64,000 nucleotides of DNA from Rhodanobacter sp. ANJX3 (GTDB lineage Bacteria; Pseudomonadota; Gammaproteobacteria; Xanthomonadales; Rhodanobacteraceae), in the NCBI RefSeq assembly GCF_014200755.1, contig NZ_JACHCM010000004.1, positions 434,001 through 498,000 on the forward strand. The letters run 5' to 3'. This document shows, one piece after another, positions 19,501 to 30,106 of this stretch; the first letter of the stretch is position 1; each line of letters begins with the position of its first letter. The notes beneath the pieces are model-generated. The model had not been told where the DNA came from. It did not search any database and was given only the letters and a program-made list of their open reading frames with translations. The translations under genes and the position numbers were made by a program.

Positions 19501-22262
19501 TGGCGGTGGATCTGGTGATCTGGAACGAGGATCGCGCCGGCTACCGGCAGGAGCTGCAGGACCAGATCATGGGCCTGATCGCCTCGGGCAGCGAAGCGAG
19601 CCTGCTCGATCGTCCCGGCGGCATCTTCGTGCGCCCGGCGCAGCAGCTGTCCAGCGAAGACCGCATCCTGGTCCAGGCCAGCGCTCGCATCATCCTGGCC
19701 GACACCCGCGGCACGCTGGCCGAACAGGTCAGCCGGCGCTGGGTCGAAACGCACATGCCGCGCTTCGAGCCGAGCAAGCCGCGACACAGCGCGCCGGCCG
19801 TCGTGCCGGCGCTGCTGGCGCCGCCGGTGGCGGACGTTGACCGACATGTCGCACGCGGCCTGCAGCTGAGCAACCCGTACGGCGGCTTCAGTGCCGACGG
19901 GCGCGAGTACGTCATCGTGCTGGGCCCGAACGACGCCACGCCGGCGCCATGGGCGAACGTGCTGGCCAACCCGCATTTCGGCACGGTGATTTCCGAAAGC
20001 GGCGGCGCCTATACCTGGGCCGAGAACGCGCACGAGTTCCGCCTGTCGCCCTGGCACAACGACCCGGTCGGCGACACCAGCGGCGAGGCGATCTATCTGC
20101 GCGACGAGGAAACCGGCCAGGTCTGGTCGCCGACGCCGCTGCCCGCGCGCGGTACCGGCGAATACGTAACCCGTCACGGCTTCGGCTACAGCGTGTTCGA
20201 ACACACCGAAGACGGCATTTATTCCGAGCTGTGGGTGTATGTGGCGCTGGATGCGTCGGTGAAGTTCTCGCTGCTGAAATTGCGCAACGATTCCGGCCGC
20301 GCGCGCCGGATCAGCGCCACCGGCTACGTCGAGTGGATGCTGGGCGACTTGCGCGAAAAGACCGCCATGCACGTGGTCACCGAATCGGATCCGGCCAGTG
20401 GTGCGCTGTTCGCCCGCAACGCCTACAACACCGAGTTCCCCGGCCGCGTGGCGTTCTTCGACGTCGACGATCCGAGCCGCTCGATCGGCGGCGATCGCAG
20501 CGAGTTCCTCGGCCGCAACGGCAGCACGCGCGCGCCGGCCGCGCTCGGCCGCACGCATCTGTCCGGTCGCCTCGGCGCCGGCCTCGATCCCTGCGGTGCA
20601 CTGCAGATGACGATCGAGCTGGGCGAGAGCGAAAAACGCGACGTGGTGTTCCGACTGGGGCTGGGCCGCGACACCGCCGATGCGAGTGCGCTGGTACAGC
20701 GCTTCCGCGGCGCTGCGGCCGCGGGCGAAGCCCTGAACAAGGTGCGCGGCCACTGGCAGCGCACGCTGGGTGCGGTGCAGGTGAAAACGCCTGATCCGGC
20801 CGTCGATGTGCTGGCCAACGGCTGGCTGCTGTACCAGACCATTGCCTGCCGGTTCTGGGCGCGCAGCGGCTATTACCAGTCCGGCGGCGCGTTCGGTTTC
20901 CGCGACCAGCTGCAGGATTCGATGGCGATGATTCACGCCGCGCCGGACAGCGCGCGGCGGCAGATCATGCTGTGCGCCGCGCACCAATTCCCCGACGGCG
21001 ACGTGCAGCACTGGTGGCATCCACCGCTCGATCGCGGCGTACGCACGGCCTGCTCCGACGATTATCTGTGGCTGCCGCTGGCCACCGCGCGCTACGTGCT
21101 GGCCACGGACGATCGGCAGGTGCTCGACGAAACCGTCGGCTATATCGAGGGCCGGCCGCTGCATCCGGGTGAAGAGTCGTATTACGACCTGCCGCAGCAC
21201 TCGAGCCTGCGCGAAACGCTCTACCGCCACTGCGTGCGGGCGATCGAACATAGTCTGGTGCGCGGCGTGCACGGCCTGCCGCTGATCGGCTGCGGCGACT
21301 GGAACGACGGCATGAACCGGGTCGGCGAAGCAGGCCGCGGCGAAAGCATCTGGCTTGGCTGGTTCTCGTGCGAAGTGATGAACCGCTTCGCCGACGTCGC
21401 GCGCCTGCACGACGACGAAGCGTTCGCCCTGCTCTGCGAAAGCGAAGTGGCCAAGCTGAAGATCGCGCTGGAGCAGAACGGCTGGGACGGCGCCTGGTAT
21501 CGCCGCGCCTACTACGACGACGGCACCCCGCTGGGCTCGGCGCCGAACGATGAGTGCCGCATCGACTCGATCGCGCAGAGCTGGTCGGTAATCTCCGGCG
21601 TCGCCGATCCGGCGCGCCAGCAGCAGGCGATGAATTCGCTCGATCAGCATCTGGTCAAGCGCGAGGCTCGGCTGGTGCAGCTGCTCGATCCACCGTTCGA
21701 CAAATCGCCGCTCGATCCGGGCTACATCAAGGGTTACGTGCCGGGCGTACGCGAGAACGGCGGCCAGTACACGCATGCGGCGATCTGGGCGACGATGGCG
21801 TTCGCCGAGCTCGGCGACAGCGCCCGCGCGTGGGAACTGCTGCGCATGATCAACCCACTCAGCCACACGCGCGACGCGGCCGAAATCGACGTCTACAAGG
21901 TCGAACCCTATGTGGTCAGTGCAGACGTCTACGCGGTACAGCCGCACGTCGGCCGCGGCGGCTGGAGCTGGTACACCGGCTCGGCCGGCTGGATGTATCG
22001 ACTGGTGGTCGAATCGCTGCTCGGCCTGCACATGGACGCCGGCCATCTGACCTTTGCGCCGGTGCTGCCCGCCGACTGGGAAGGTTTTTCGATGCGCTAT
22101 CGCTATCGCCAGACCTGGTATCAGATCGAGGTGACGCAAGTTGCTGCGGATACGCCGCGCACGCTGCGGCTGGACGGCGAGCCGATGGCAGACGGCCGCG
22201 TGCTGCTGATCAACGACGGCCAGGAGCATCGGGTGCAACTGCAGCATCCGCGCTCGCACTGA
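13536..22262 (+). CDS. ndvB: Cyclic beta-1,2-glucan synthase (NdvB/Cgs-like)
   Basis: 2908 residues, matching the usual 2,800-2,900 of NdvB/Cgs. The order is an N-terminal soluble part, membrane helices at about 440-500, a GT84 glycosyltransferase with [11 protein letters not shown] (about 657) and [16 protein letters not shown] (about 804), helices at 850-895 and 970-1022, a PF10091 domain at about 1318-1555 (now linked to chain cyclisation, GH189), and a GH94 phosphorylase-like part with two sugar-binding repeats and [13 protein letters not shown] (about 2583). The enzyme polymerises UDP-glucose to beta-1,2-glucan at the inner membrane, cyclises it and trims its length. A GTG at 13536 follows GAGGA; a TTG at 13590 after GGAAGGAAA is an alternative start. 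Confidence 0.93.
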   Translation: MEAQRRLCHPEPPEGKLELDIVRTLDLLKLRRLRAFRRQRAAARTKPEQEPALRSELFSADQMERHGQVLAGQHRLSPDETSNLLLARLDDNEAVLAHTCERLTAATRHRRRITPAGEWLLDNFYLIEEQIRIARRHLPKGYSKELPRLESGPSAELPRVYDIALEIISHGDGRVDTASLSRFVNAYQTVTPLKLGELWAIPIMLRLALIENLRRVAARVIADWQYRGKAARWADNLTATAESDPKSVVLVVADMARSKPPMTGPFVAEMARRLQGQSPALALPLSWIEQRLSESGQTIEHLVQLEAQQQAADQVSIGNSIGSLRALSAIDWRDFVEHTSIVDQFLRQDPAGIYSSMDFTTRDDYRHVIESISRRHKLNEPDVAEAALTLSREGAGADASAVARHVGFYLIDKGRNTLEQRLGVKLTVAETLRRVLDRAPLPIYLGLLALLTFALARALVVSASHNDLPTWGLIAIAIPSVILASQLAMSLLNWIATLTVAPRQLPRMDYSAGIPESARTMVVVPSLFGSAQDIEELVEALEVRFLGNRDPQLHFALLTDFPDAASETLPGDDALLRLARRRVEALNDKYATAEMDRFFLFHRPRKWNAAEQSWMGQERKRGKLGDLNALLRGGARDRYLLIVGDIDTLPPVQYIITLDTDTQLPRESAYEFVGAIDHPLNRAVYDPALRRVVSGYGVLQPRVGISLPSTARSRYAQLYASDAGIDPYTQMVSDVYQDVFHEGSFIGKGIYAIDAFELSLEGRFPDNAILSHDLVEGCHARSGLLSDVQLYEEYPARYSADVKRRHRWIRGDWQLLPWLLPWAPTAHDGWRKNALTALSRWKILDNLRRSLVPVSLLALLLTGWLLLSPAFSWMLAVLAMVLIPPVLSAMLDLVQKQAEVQMDQHLRAAMHSTGQHLARMALGLAWLPHEVLYSVDAILRTLWRMTVSRRLLLQWQTSSDVEKRSSNAPAALWRLMWIGPALAVVLAAVLAWHRPSALLVAAPLLLLWLCSPSIAWWISKPNLPPVFSPTAAQMQFLRTLARKTWAFFDTHVGPADHWLPPDNVQIQPAPAIAHRTSPTNIGLALLANLAAYDFGFLSAGRLLDRTVQTLATMRLLPRHRGHFYNWYDTLTLQPLAPLYISAVDSGNLAGHLLTLRPGLLALADEPVFQPRALQGLLDTLAVLQNSLPGASATSLSPLQRPLEAALVSPPATTGAAVALLQTLLDQAHALARSLPVEPDSDAEFWLDALLQQCSDLLDETSHFHLNPPPDDDANFKGIPTLRQLSRIEPLIWPDEADAETLRERARERIATLEQVALETGELALMDYRFLYDSARDLLAIGYNVDERRLDAGFYDLLASEARLASFVAIAQGQLPQDNWFSLGRLLTTSGGQPVLLSWTGSMFEYLMPMLVMPSYEGTLLDQTCRAAVARQIEYGTQLNIPWGVSESGYNTLDAHFTYQYRAFGVPGLGLKRGLGDDVVIAPYATVMAMMVAPTASTRNMQRLVDAGAEGRLGFYEAIDYTPARLPLGQSSALVQSYMVHHQGMSLLALDYALLDKPMQRRFESDPQFQATSLLLQERVPKTAAEYLHASGFPEMDGQSRAAEARLRVFTEPDRARPAVQLLSNGRYHVMVSSAGGGYSRCRDMALTRWREDITSDNWGMFCYLRDVASGAYWSTAHQPTLKKAELFEAIFSDARAEFRVREREFDAHTEIVVSPEDDIELRRTRITNRSRTRRTIELTSFAEVVLAPPIADAMHPAFSKLFVQTELMPELQAIVCTRRPRAHDEAVPWMCHLLAVHNGHIDEISYETDRARFIGRGRSAAAPLAMGTPSDPHPRLSNSEGSVLDPIVSIRCRITLEPEQSVTVDFVTGMGDTRDACVQLIGKYRDRHLADRVFDLAWTHSQVLLRQLNASLADAQLYEHMATSIIYPSSNMRAEPGMIAANHRGQSGLWGQSISGDLPIVLLQIADPARIELVRQLVQAHAYWRLKGLAVDLVIWNEDRAGYRQELQDQIMGLIASGSEASLLDRPGGIFVRPAQQLSSEDRILVQASARIILADTRGTLAEQVSRRWVETHMPRFEPSKPRHSAPAVVPALLAPPVADVDRHVARGLQLSNPYGGFSADGREYVIVLGPNDATPAPWANVLANPHFGTVISESGGAYTWAENAHEFRLSPWHNDPVGDTSGEAIYLRDEETGQVWSPTPLPARGTGEYVTRHGFGYSVFEHTEDGIYSELWVYVALDASVKFSLLKLRNDSGRARRISATGYVEWMLGDLREKTAMHVVTESDPASGALFARNAYNTEFPGRVAFFDVDDPSRSIGGDRSEFLGRNGSTRAPAALGRTHLSGRLGAGLDPCGALQMTIELGESEKRDVVFRLGLGRDTADASALVQRFRGAAAAGEALNKVRGHWQRTLGAVQVKTPDPAVDVLANGWLLYQTIACRFWARSGYYQSGGAFGFRDQLQDSMAMIHAAPDSARRQIMLCAAHQFPDGDVQHWWHPPLDRGVRTACSDDYLWLPLATARYVLATDDRQVLDETVGYIEGRPLHPGEESYYDLPQHSSLRETLYRHCVRAIEHSLVRGVHGLPLIGCGDWNDGMNRVGEAGRGESIWLGWFSCEVMNRFADVARLHDDEAFALLCESEVAKLKIALEQNGWDGAWYRRAYYDDGTPLGSAPNDECRIDSIAQSWSVISGVADPARQQQAMNSLDQHLVKREARLVQLLDPPFDKSPLDPGYIKGYVPGVRENGGQYTHAAIWATMAFAELGDSARAWELLRMINPLSHTRDAAEIDVYKVEPYVVSADVYAVQPHVGRGGWSWYTGSAGWMYRLVVESLLGLHMDAGHLTFAPVLPADWEGFSMRYRYRQTWYQIEVTQVAADTPRTLRLDGEPMADGRVLLINDGQEHRVQLQHPRSH

Positions 22263-22275
22263 ACATGCCTTGAAA

Positions 22276-22333
22276 CCGCTTGGCGGTGACGACAGGAAGC
22301 TACGATCCGGCTCCTGTCGTCACCGCCAAGCGG
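22276..22333. repeat. Perfect 22-bp inverted repeat after the glucan synthase gene
   Basis: The arm at 22276-22297 (beginning CCGCTTGGCGG, ending GACAGGA) is the exact reverse complement of 22312-22333, around a 14-base spacer. It starts 14 bases after the ndvB stop and lies about 155 bases before zwf. The stem is unusually long and there is no T-run on either side, so it may be a terminator-like or RNA-stabilising hairpin, or a regulatory site for zwf. Confidence 0.75.
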
Positions 22334-22488
22334 GCGATCTTAGCGAAGACTTCACTCATCGGCGCGCAAGCTACACTGCCGATTCGAAGCGCCGCCGGCA
22401 TCGAAGCCCCCGACGCGGCAAAATGTTTCCCCCGGTGTCGCCGCGATGGCCGCCGTACAATCCAAGCCACATGGAGAGAGTTACCGCT

Positions 22489-23895
22489 ATGCCGACACCT
22501 CGTTCGGATGCCCTGGTCTTTTTCGGCGCCACTGGCGACCTGGCTTACAAGAAAATCTTCCCCGCACTGCAAGCGATGATTCTCAATGACGGGCTGGACC
22601 TGCCCATCATCGGCGTCGCCCACTCCGATTGGACCATCAAGGATCTGCGCGCTCGCGCTCGCGATAGCCTGACCAAGGCAGCCAAGGACAAGGGCGCCAA
22701 ATTCGACAAGGAGGGTTTCGACAAACTCTCGGCGCTGCTGCACTACGTCGACGGCGACTACAACGATCCGGCCACCTTCGACGCGATCAAGAAGGCGCTG
22801 GGCAAGGCCAAGCGGCCGCTGCACTATCTGGCGATTCCACCGAGCCTGTTCGCCGTCGTGGCGCAGGGCCTTCAGAAGGTGGGCTGCGCCGAAAACGCCC
22901 GGGTGGTGGTGGAGAAACCGTTCGGCCGTGACCTGGCCTCGGCCAAGGCGCTCAACGCCACGCTGCACGAGGTGTTTCCCGAGCAGTCGATCTTTCGCAT
23001 TGACCATTATCTGGGCAAGGAGCCGGTTCAGAACCTGCTCTATTTCCGCTTCGCCAACACCTTGTTCGAGCCGGTGTGGAACCGCAACTACGTCGAAAGC
23101 GTGCAGATCACCATGGCCGAGGACTTCGGCGTACAGGGCCGCGGCGCGTTCTACGACGACATCGGCGCGATCCGCGACGTGGTGCAGAACCACTTGCTGC
23201 AGGTGATCGCCATGCTGGCGATGGATGCGCCGGTGGGCAGCGACGCCGACTCGCTGCGCGCCGAAAAGCTGCGCATCTTCCGCGCGATGAAACCGGTCGA
23301 TCCTAAAGACGTAGTGCGCGGCCAGTACAAGGGCTATCGCGACGTCGAAGGCGTCAAGCCCGACTCGAATGTGGAAACCTTCGTGGCGCTGCGTCTGCAT
23401 ATCGACAACTGGCGCTGGAACGGCGTGCCGTTCTATATCCGCGCCGGCAAAAACCTGCCGATCACCGCCACCGAGGTGATCGTCGACATGAAGACGCCGC
23501 CGCTGTCGCTGTTCGACGAAATCGGCCAGAAAGAGTCCAATTACTTCCGCTTCCGCTTCAATCCCGAGGTGATCATCGCCGAAGGCGCGCGGGTCAAGAA
23601 GCCCGGCGAAAAGATGCGTGGCGAGCCGGTCGAGCTGGTGGCACGGCACCACCCGCAGCGGGAAAAATTGCCGTACGAGCGCCTGCTCGGCGATGCCATC
23701 CGCGGCGACAATTCGCAGTTCACCAGCGATGAAAGCGTGGAAGCGGCGTGGGCCGTGGTCGATAAGGTGCTGACGCACGAGAAGCCGGTCGTGCTGTACA
23801 AGCCCGGCAGCTGGGGCCCGACCGAGGCCGCGAAAATATTCCAAGGCGAGGAAGGCTGGCACGACCCGACGCCCGAGGAATCTTTTCCATGCTGA
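22489..23895 (+). CDS. zwf: Glucose-6-phosphate 1-dehydrogenase
   Basis: 468 residues starting [27 protein letters not shown], in which [10 protein letters not shown] is the NADP-binding loop. [15 protein letters not shown] is the catalytic signature with the essential His and Lys, and [10 protein letters not shown] is the usual late motif. The enzyme oxidises glucose 6-phosphate to the lactone, feeding the Entner-Doudoroff and pentose phosphate routes. The ATG at 22489 is preferred because GGAGAGAG lies 8 bases upstream; an in-frame ATG at 22471 overlaps that site, and the frame further back to 22270 is unrelated sequence. The last 7 bases overlap the start of the HAD gene, so the two are likely coupled. 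Confidence 0.95.
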   Translation: MPTPRSDALVFFGATGDLAYKKIFPALQAMILNDGLDLPIIGVAHSDWTIKDLRARARDSLTKAAKDKGAKFDKEGFDKLSALLHYVDGDYNDPATFDAIKKALGKAKRPLHYLAIPPSLFAVVAQGLQKVGCAENARVVVEKPFGRDLASAKALNATLHEVFPEQSIFRIDHYLGKEPVQNLLYFRFANTLFEPVWNRNYVESVQITMAEDFGVQGRGAFYDDIGAIRDVVQNHLLQVIAMLAMDAPVGSDADSLRAEKLRIFRAMKPVDPKDVVRGQYKGYRDVEGVKPDSNVETFVALRLHIDNWRWNGVPFYIRAGKNLPITATEVIVDMKTPPLSLFDEIGQKESNYFRFRFNPEVIIAEGARVKKPGEKMRGEPVELVARHHPQREKLPYERLLGDAIRGDNSQFTSDESVEAAWAVVDKVLTHEKPVVLYKPGSWGPTEAAKIFQGEEGWHDPTPEESFPC

Positions 23896-24608
23896 GTGCG
23901 GTTGCCAGCAGCGACGCGCCGGCGGAGGTGTTCATCCTGGTCGATGTCGACAACACCTTGTTCGACAACGACCGTTTCGCAATCGAGCTGTCCGCGCACC
24001 TGGAAACATCGTTCAACGTGACCGAGCGCGAGCGCTACTGGTCGCTGCACAAAAAGCGTTGGGCCGAGAACGGCATATCGGATTATCTCGGCACCATGCA
24101 GGAATTTCGCGTCGGCCTGCAGAACGATCCGGCGCTGCTGCAGATGTCACCGTTCCTGCTCGACTTTCCGTTTGCCGATCTGCTCTATCCGCACGCGCTG
24201 GAAGTCGTGGCGCACCTGCGCACGCTGGCGCCGGCCTCGGCACTGTCCGACGGCGACATGGTGTTCCAGCCGCGTAAGGTAGCGCACTCTGGCGTGTTCG
24301 ACGCCTTCGGCGGCAACGTGCTGATCTACGAGCACAAGCAGCACGAGCTCGACCTGATGCAGCGGCGCTATCCGGCCAAACACTACGTGATGATCGACGA
24401 CAAGCCGAACATCCTCGCCGACATGAAGAACGTGCTCGGCAATCGACTCACCACGGTGTTCGTGCGCCAGGGCCAATACGCGGCCAACGCCTCGGCCGAG
24501 CTGCGCAACGCACCGGACATCAAGATCGATCGCATCGGCGATCTGCTCGGGTACACGCTGGCGGACTTTGCGCTCACGTCATCCGCCCGTCATAGCGCCG
24601 TGCATTAG
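23889..24608 (+). CDS. HAD-superfamily hydrolase
   Basis: 239 residues. The HAD nucleophile motif is [13 protein letters not shown] at about residues 16-28, [12 protein letters not shown] supplies the second motif, and [19 protein letters not shown] carries the paired acidic residues of motif IV. The [13 protein letters not shown] and QEFRVGLQ segments would form the cap. HAD enzymes are mostly phosphatases; a sugar-phosphate substrate is a reasonable guess since the gene overlaps the end of zwf by seven bases and is followed by tal, pgi and pgm, but nothing in the sequence proves it. Confidence 0.85.
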   Translation: MLSAVASSDAPAEVFILVDVDNTLFDNDRFAIELSAHLETSFNVTERERYWSLHKKRWAENGISDYLGTMQEFRVGLQNDPALLQMSPFLLDFPFADLLYPHALEVVAHLRTLAPASALSDGDMVFQPRKVAHSGVFDAFGGNVLIYEHKQHELDLMQRRYPAKHYVMIDDKPNILADMKNVLGNRLTTVFVRQGQYAANASAELRNAPDIKIDRIGDLLGYTLADFALTSSARHSAVH

Positions 24609-24696
24609 TCACTAGCGCCCCGCTATTTCGTCCCCATCTTCAAAAACACGACCTATCCGCAACACCGCCATCTTCCATACGTAGTCAGGAGCCACC

Positions 24697-25800
24697 ATGA
24701 AAGCGACCCAGCAACTGCATGATCTCGGCCAGAGCCTCTGGCTCGACAACATCACCCGTACCCTGCTCGACGACGGCACGCTGGCGCGCTATATCGCCGA
24801 GAATTCGGTCACCGGCCTCACCTCCAACCCCAGCATCTTCGACGCGGCCATCGGCGGCGGCGATGCCTACGATGCCGGCATCCGCGAAAAGGCCAAGGCC
24901 GGGCTGTCCGGCGAAAAGCTGTTCAACGAGCTGGCGCTGGAAGACCTGCGCCGCGCCGCCGACCTGTTCGCGCCGATCTTCAAGTCCACCCACAAGGTGG
25001 ACGGCTGGGTCTCGATGGAAGTGTCGCCACTGCTGTCGGCGGATACCGAAGGCACCATCGCGGCAGCCAAGGAAATTCACTCGCTGGCGCAGCGCGAGAA
25101 CCTGTTCGTGAAGATTCCCGGCACGCCTGAGGGTATTCCGGCGATCGAGGAAGCGATCTTCCTCGGCATTCCGATCAACGTGACCCTGCTGTTTTCGCGC
25201 GAGCACTACCTGGCCTCGGCCGAGGCGTATCTCCGCGGCCTGGAGCGTCGTCATGCGGCCGGTCAGCATCTGGACGTCGGCTCGGTGGCGTCGGTATTCG
25301 TCAGCCGCTGGGATGTCGCCAGCAACAAGCAGCTGCCCGACGAACTGCACAACAAGCTCGGCATCGCCGTGTGCCAGCAGACCTACTGCGCCTATCGCGA
25401 ACTGCTGGAATCGCCGCGCTGGAAGAAGCTCGCCGCCGCCGGCGCCAAACCGCAGCGCCTGCTGCTGGCCAGCACCGGCACCAAGGATCCGGCTGCCTCC
25501 GACACGTTGTACGTCAGCGCGCTGGCCGCACCGGACACCATCGACACGATGCCGGAAAAAACCCTGCTGGCCTTTGCCGAACACGGCCAGCTGCACGGCG
25601 TGATGCCGACCGACGGCAAGGAGGCGGAAGAAACGCTGGCGAAGATCACCAAGGCCGGCGTCGATATCGATGCGCTGGCGGCCCAGTTGCAGACCGAAGG
25701 CGCGGCGTCGTTCGTCAAGTCGTGGGGAGAACTGCTCAAGCGCATCGTCGACAAGACCGGCAAGCTCGAGGACGACTCGAAAGGATCGGCCCAGAAATGA
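24697..25800 (+). CDS. tal: Transaldolase
   Basis: 367 residues. [17 protein letters not shown] and [15 protein letters not shown] at the N-terminus, [39 protein letters not shown] (with the Schiff-base lysine) and [12 protein letters not shown] are characteristic of the longer transaldolase type that often precedes or is fused to pgi. It moves a dihydroxyacetone unit between sedoheptulose 7-phosphate and glyceraldehyde 3-phosphate. An AGGAG site precedes the ATG. Its stop overlaps the pgi start as ATGA, giving tight translational coupling instead of the tal-pgi fusion seen in some bacteria. Confidence 0.95.
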   Translation: MKATQQLHDLGQSLWLDNITRTLLDDGTLARYIAENSVTGLTSNPSIFDAAIGGGDAYDAGIREKAKAGLSGEKLFNELALEDLRRAADLFAPIFKSTHKVDGWVSMEVSPLLSADTEGTIAAAKEIHSLAQRENLFVKIPGTPEGIPAIEEAIFLGIPINVTLLFSREHYLASAEAYLRGLERRHAAGQHLDVGSVASVFVSRWDVASNKQLPDELHNKLGIAVCQQTYCAYRELLESPRWKKLAAAGAKPQRLLLASTGTKDPAASDTLYVSALAAPDTIDTMPEKTLLAFAEHGQLHGVMPTDGKEAEETLAKITKAGVDIDALAAQLQTEGAASFVKSWGELLKRIVDKTGKLEDDSKGSAQK

Positions 25801-27509
25801 GCTCACCCCTGGTTTCCCGGCCGCAGTGGCAGGCGCTGAAGAAGCACTTTGCGCAGATCGGCGAGAAGCATCTGCGCGAGCTGTTCGCTGCCGATGCCAA
25901 TCGCGGCACCACGCTGACCGCCGAAGCGGTCGGCCTGTACCTCGACTACTCCAAGCAGCGCGTCAACGCCGACACCCTGCGCCTGCTGCGCGAGCTGGCC
26001 GAAGCGTGCGACCTGCCCAAGCGCATCGAGGCGATGTTCCGCGGCGACAAGATCAACATCACCGAGAAACGCGCGGCCGAGCACGTAGCACTGCGCTCAC
26101 CGGTCGGCGAGAAGATCCTGGTCGACGGCAAGGACGTCGTGCCCGACGTGCACGCGGTGCTCGACCGCATGACCACCTTCGCCGAAAAGGTACGCAGCGG
26201 CGCGTGGCTGGGCCACAGCGGCAAGCGCATTCGCAACGTCATCAGTATCGGCATCGGCGGTTCGGATCTCGGCCCGGTGATGGCCTACGAGGCGCTGCGC
26301 GATTACAGCCAGCGCGACATCAGCTTCCGCTTCGTCTCCAACGTCGACGGCACCGATTTCGCCGAAGCCACGCGCGATCTGGACGCGGCCGAAACGCTGT
26401 TCATCGTCTGCTCGAAAACCTTCACCACGCTGGAAACGCTGACCAATGCGCACGCCGCCCGCGCCTGGGCGCTGAAAGCGCTCGGCGTCAGCGGCGCCGA
26501 CGAGGGCACGGCCGTCGCCAAGCATTTCGTCGCCGTGTCCACCAACGCCGAAGAAGTGACCAAGTTCGGCATCGACACCGCCAACATGTTTGGCTTCTGG
26601 GACTGGGTCGGCGGACGCTACTCGATGGATTCGGCGATCGGTCTGTCGACCATGATCGCCATCGGCCCGGATCATTTCCGCGAAATGCTGGCCGGCTTTC
26701 ACGCGATGGACGAGCACTTCCGGCATGCGCCGCTGGAAAAGAACCTGCCCGCGCTGATGGGCCTGCTGGCGATCTGGAACAACAACTTCCTCGATGCCGC
26801 CACCGTGGCGGTGCTGCCGTACGAGCAGTATCTGAAGCGCTTCCCGGCCTACCTGCAGCAGCTGACGATGGAGAGCAACGGCAAGCACGTGACGCTCGAC
26901 GGCAGCACGGTCGATTACGCTACTGGCCCGATCTACTGGGGCGAGCCCGGCACCAACGGCCAGCACTCGTTCTATCAGCTGATCCACCAGGGCACGCGCA
27001 TCGTGCCCTGCGATTTCATCGGCTTCGGCCAAACGCTGAACCCGCTGCCGGTGCACGACGGCAGCGACCATCCGGCGGGCGATCAGCACGACCTGCTGAT
27101 GGCCAACCTGATCGCCCAGGGCGAGGCGCTGGCCTTCGGCAAGACCGCCGACGAAGTGCTGTCCGAAGGTACGGCCGAGGCGCTGGTGCCGCACCGCACG
27201 TTCGAGGGCAATCGGCCGAGCAACACGATTCTCGCATCGCGCCTCACGCCGCACATCCTCGGCACGCTGATCGCACTGTACGAGCACAGCGTGTTCGTGC
27301 AGGGCACGATCTGGAATATCGATTCGTTCGACCAGTGGGGCGTGGAGCTGGGCAAGCAGCTGGCCAAAACCACCATCGCCGAACTGACCGCGAAGGACGA
27401 ACCCGAGCTCAAGCACGACAGCTCGACCAACGCGTTGATCCACCGCTATCGCCAGCTGCGCGATGGCCGCCTGAAAGACGCACGCACACCACCGGCGGCA
27501 CCGAAATGA
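25797..27509 (+). CDS. pgi: Glucose-6-phosphate isomerase
   Basis: 570 residues starting [18 protein letters not shown]. Signatures include [63 protein letters not shown] (PGI signature), ESNGKHV with the catalytic glutamate region, [15 protein letters not shown] and the late [14 protein letters not shown]. It interconverts glucose 6-phosphate and fructose 6-phosphate. It starts inside the tal stop (ATGA at 25797-25800) and ends inside the pgm start (ATGA at 27506-27509), so tal, pgi and pgm form one coupled unit. Confidence 0.96.
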   Translation: MSSPLVSRPQWQALKKHFAQIGEKHLRELFAADANRGTTLTAEAVGLYLDYSKQRVNADTLRLLRELAEACDLPKRIEAMFRGDKINITEKRAAEHVALRSPVGEKILVDGKDVVPDVHAVLDRMTTFAEKVRSGAWLGHSGKRIRNVISIGIGGSDLGPVMAYEALRDYSQRDISFRFVSNVDGTDFAEATRDLDAAETLFIVCSKTFTTLETLTNAHAARAWALKALGVSGADEGTAVAKHFVAVSTNAEEVTKFGIDTANMFGFWDWVGGRYSMDSAIGLSTMIAIGPDHFREMLAGFHAMDEHFRHAPLEKNLPALMGLLAIWNNNFLDAATVAVLPYEQYLKRFPAYLQQLTMESNGKHVTLDGSTVDYATGPIYWGEPGTNGQHSFYQLIHQGTRIVPCDFIGFGQTLNPLPVHDGSDHPAGDQHDLLMANLIAQGEALAFGKTADEVLSEGTAEALVPHRTFEGNRPSNTILASRLTPHILGTLIALYEHSVFVQGTIWNIDSFDQWGVELGKQLAKTTIAELTAKDEPELKHDSSTNALIHRYRQLRDGRLKDARTPPAAPK

Positions 27510-29158
27510 GCCAGAAGATCAGCCCGCTCGCCGGCAAGCCGGCACCGCAGTCGATCCTGATCGACATCGCCAAGCTCCTCGCCGCGTATGCCGATCTGAA
27601 GCCCGATCCGGCCGAGGCGTCGCAGCGCGTGGCGTTCGGTACCTCCGGCCATCGCGGCAGTTCGTTTACGCGCAGCTTCAACGAATGGCACATCCTGGCG
27701 ATCAGTCAGGCGATCTGCGAATACCGCAAGAGCAAAGGCATCGACGGTCCGCTGTTTATCGGCTTCGATACGCATGCGCTGTCGCAGCCCGCGTTCGAGA
27801 GCGCGCTGGAAGTGCTGGCGGCGAACGGCGTCGAAACCATGATCTCGGCCAAGGGCGAGTTCACGCCCACGCCGACGATTTCGCACGCCATACTCACCTA
27901 CAACAAGGGCCGCAAGACGGGATTAGCCGACGGCATCGTAATTACGCCGTCGCACAACCCGCCGGACAACGGCGGCTTCAAGTACAACCCGCCCAACGGC
28001 GGCCCGGCCGATACCGACATCACCAACTGGGTGCAGGACCGCGCCAACAAGCTGATCGAAGGCGGCCTGAAAGAGGTCAAGCGCATGCCGTTCGCGCAGG
28101 CGAGCAAGGCCTCGACCACGCACACGCACGATTACCTCGACGCGTATGTGGCCGACCTCGGCAATATGATCGACTTCGACATCATCCGCAGCGCCGGCGT
28201 GCACATGGGCGTCGATCCGCTGGGCGGCGCGGGCGTGCATTTCTGGGCACCGATCGCCGAACGCTACAAGCTCGACCTCACCGTGGTCAGCGATACGGTC
28301 GATCCGCAGTTCGCCTTTATGACGGTGGACTGGGACGGCCAGATCCGCATGGACCCGTCGTCGAAATACGCGATGCAGCGGCTGATCGTGCTGAAGGACA
28401 AGTACGACGTCGCGTTCGCCTGCGATACCGACCACGATCGCCACGGCATCGTGACGCGCAGCAACGGGCTGATGGAGCCGAATCATTACCTGTCGGTGCT
28501 GATCGATTACCTGTTCCAGAACCGCCCGCACTGGAGCGACAAGGCAGCCATCGGCAAGACCGTGGTCAGCACCGCGATGATCGATCGCGTGGCCAAGCGC
28601 CTGGGCCGCAAGCTGTATGAAGTGCCGGTCGGCTTCAAGTGGTTTTCCGAAGGCCTGTTCGACGGCTCGCTCGGTTTCGGCGGCGAAGAAAGCGCCGGCG
28701 CCTCGCTGCTGCGCCGCGACGGTTCGGTGTGGACCACCGACAAGGACGGCCTGGTGCCGGCGCTGCTGTCGGCCGAGATCACCGCACGTCACGGCAAGGA
28801 CCCGGGCGAAATCTACGCGCAGATGACCAAGGATCTCGGCGAACCGTTCGCCGACCGCGTCGAGGCCGCCGCCACACCGGCGCAGAAGGCCAAGCTGGCC
28901 AAGCTGTCGCCGGATCAGCTGCACAGCGATCAGCTGGCCGGCGAGAAGATCACCCAAGTGCTCGACAAGGCCCCTGGCAACGGCGCCGCGATCGGCGGCA
29001 TCAAGGCCATCGCGCCTAGCGGCTGGTTCGCCGCGCGGCCGTCCGGCACCGAGGCGATCTACAAGATCTACGCCGAGAGCTTCAAGAGTCAGGATCATCT
29101 GAAAGCGATCCTGGAAGAAGCGCAGAAAATCGTCGACGCCTCGCTCGGTGGTGCATGA
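27506..29158 (+). CDS. pgm: Phosphoglucomutase, alpha-D-glucose specific
   Basis: 550 residues from [39 protein letters not shown] near residue 45 is the substrate loop, [19 protein letters not shown] carries the phosphoserine, [12 protein letters not shown] is the metal-binding loop, and [13 protein letters not shown] the sugar-binding loop. [16 protein letters not shown] near the end binds the phosphate. The size and TSGHRG motif match the Pgm type. It makes glucose 1-phosphate, the precursor of UDP-glucose used by the glucan synthase upstream. It is translationally coupled to pgi. An inverted repeat 23 bases after the stop may end the transcript. Confidence 0.96.
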   Translation: MSQKISPLAGKPAPQSILIDIAKLLAAYADLKPDPAEASQRVAFGTSGHRGSSFTRSFNEWHILAISQAICEYRKSKGIDGPLFIGFDTHALSQPAFESALEVLAANGVETMISAKGEFTPTPTISHAILTYNKGRKTGLADGIVITPSHNPPDNGGFKYNPPNGGPADTDITNWVQDRANKLIEGGLKEVKRMPFAQASKASTTHTHDYLDAYVADLGNMIDFDIIRSAGVHMGVDPLGGAGVHFWAPIAERYKLDLTVVSDTVDPQFAFMTVDWDGQIRMDPSSKYAMQRLIVLKDKYDVAFACDTDHDRHGIVTRSNGLMEPNHYLSVLIDYLFQNRPHWSDKAAIGKTVVSTAMIDRVAKRLGRKLYEVPVGFKWFSEGLFDGSLGFGGEESAGASLLRRDGSVWTTDKDGLVPALLSAEITARHGKDPGEIYAQMTKDLGEPFADRVEAAATPAQKAKLAKLSPDQLHSDQLAGEKITQVLDKAPGNGAAIGGIKAIAPSGWFAARPSGTEAIYKIYAESFKSQDHLKAILEEAQKIVDASLGGA

Positions 29159-29180
29159 TGGAGCGCGCCTCTTGAGCACG

Positions 29181-29209
29181 CAGACGCGCACCACAGCGGT
29201 GCGCGTCTG
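29181..29209. terminator. Hairpin after pgm
   Basis: CAGACGCGCACC and its exact complement GGTGCGCGTCTG enclose a five-base loop. It lies 23 bases after the pgm stop and 60 before the VIT gene. There is no run of T after it, so it may slow or protect the transcript end and not terminate efficiently on its own. Confidence 0.55.
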
Positions 29210-29269
29210 ATAAACATCCAGGGCACGCGTACCGTATCCCGCGGGTGATTCCGTTGAAAGGCTGACCCT

Positions 29270-29971
29270 TTGTCCCGTTCCCGAAAGCACTCCGAACGCC
29301 ACGTCACAGCCCGCATCAACTGGCTGCGGGCCGCGGTACTGGGCGCTAATGACGGCATCGTTTCCACCGCCAGTCTGGTGCTGGGCGTCGCTGCAGCGCA
29401 CGCCAGCCACGCCAGCATTCTGGTCGCCGGTACGGCAGGCCTTGTCGCCGGCGCGATGTCCATGGCCGCAGGAGAGTACGTGTCGGTGCACTCCCAGGCC
29501 GATATCGAAAATGCCGAGCTGGCCAAGGAGCAGCTCGAGCTGCACACCGACAGCGAAGGCGAGCACAAAGAGTTGGCTGCGATCTACGTCGGCCGTGGGC
29601 TCGATCCGGCGCTGGCTGCGCAGGTGGCTGTGCAGCTGATGGCGCACGACGCGCTGGATGCGCACGCGCGCGACGAGCTTGGCATCACCGACACGCAGCG
29701 GGCGCGACCGCTGCAGGCCGCCATAGCCTCGGCGCTGAGTTTTTCGATCGGCGCCGCGCTGCCGCTGCTGGTAGCCGCTGTGACGCCGGAACCGATTCTG
29801 ATCCCAAGCATCTTTCTTAGCGCGCTGCTGTTTCTTGTGCTGCTGGGCGCGCTCGCTGCGCGCGTGGGCGGCGCCCGTGTCTTGGCAGGTGCTTTGCGCA
29901 TCGGTTTCTGGGGCGCGCTGGCCATGGCCATGACCGCCGGCATTGGCGCGCTGATCGGACATGCGGCCTGA
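29270..29971 (+). CDS. VIT/CCC1-family membrane transporter
   Basis: 233 residues with a TTG start at 29270. The N-terminal INWLRAAVLGANDGIVSTASLVLGVAAA and the following GLVAGAMSMAAGEYVSVHSQADIENAE are hallmark sequences of the VIT1/CCC1 family of Fe/Mn transporters. About five hydrophobic helices are visible: two before a cytoplasmic helical, metal-binding-like acidic segment (EQLELHTDSEGEHKEL), then three near the C-terminus. In eukaryotes the family exports iron or manganese into vacuoles; bacterial members are thought to detoxify these metals. It interrupts the sugar-phosphate cluster without obvious functional link. Confidence 0.88.
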   Translation: MSRSRKHSERHVTARINWLRAAVLGANDGIVSTASLVLGVAAAHASHASILVAGTAGLVAGAMSMAAGEYVSVHSQADIENAELAKEQLELHTDSEGEHKELAAIYVGRGLDPALAAQVAVQLMAHDALDAHARDELGITDTQRARPLQAAIASALSFSIGAALPLLVAAVTPEPILIPSIFLSALLFLVLLGALAARVGGARVLAGALRIGFWGALAMAMTAGIGALIGHAA

Positions 29972-30106
29972 CTGTTTTGACGCGTGTGCGCACCGGCTTG
30001 CGCAGCCTGTCTGAAAACTTGACGGTAGCTTTACCCGGCAACCGTCATGCTAAGTGTTCTAGATATGCCTCCCCGCAGTGAATACCTGCCTCCCCAAGGA
30101 CTCCCC

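Noticed and set aside
19407-22259. 950-codon open frame on the minus strand opposite ndvB, plus 16644-19364 and 14868-16514
   Set aside because: Antisense frames of a high-GC gene whose plus-strand product has clear GT84, PF10091 and GH94 motifs; the minus products show arginine/glutamine/valine-rich sequence without any domain.
22270-22488. N-terminal extension of glucose-6-phosphate dehydrogenase back to 22270
   Set aside because: The extension runs through the 22-bp inverted repeat and is unlike the family; the GGAGAGAG site fits the ATG at 22489.
25670-27505. Apparent plus-strand extension that would fuse 600 extra residues to phosphoglucomutase
   Set aside because: The extra part is the shifted reading of pgi. 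Pgm has its own ATG in an ATGA overlap at 27506.
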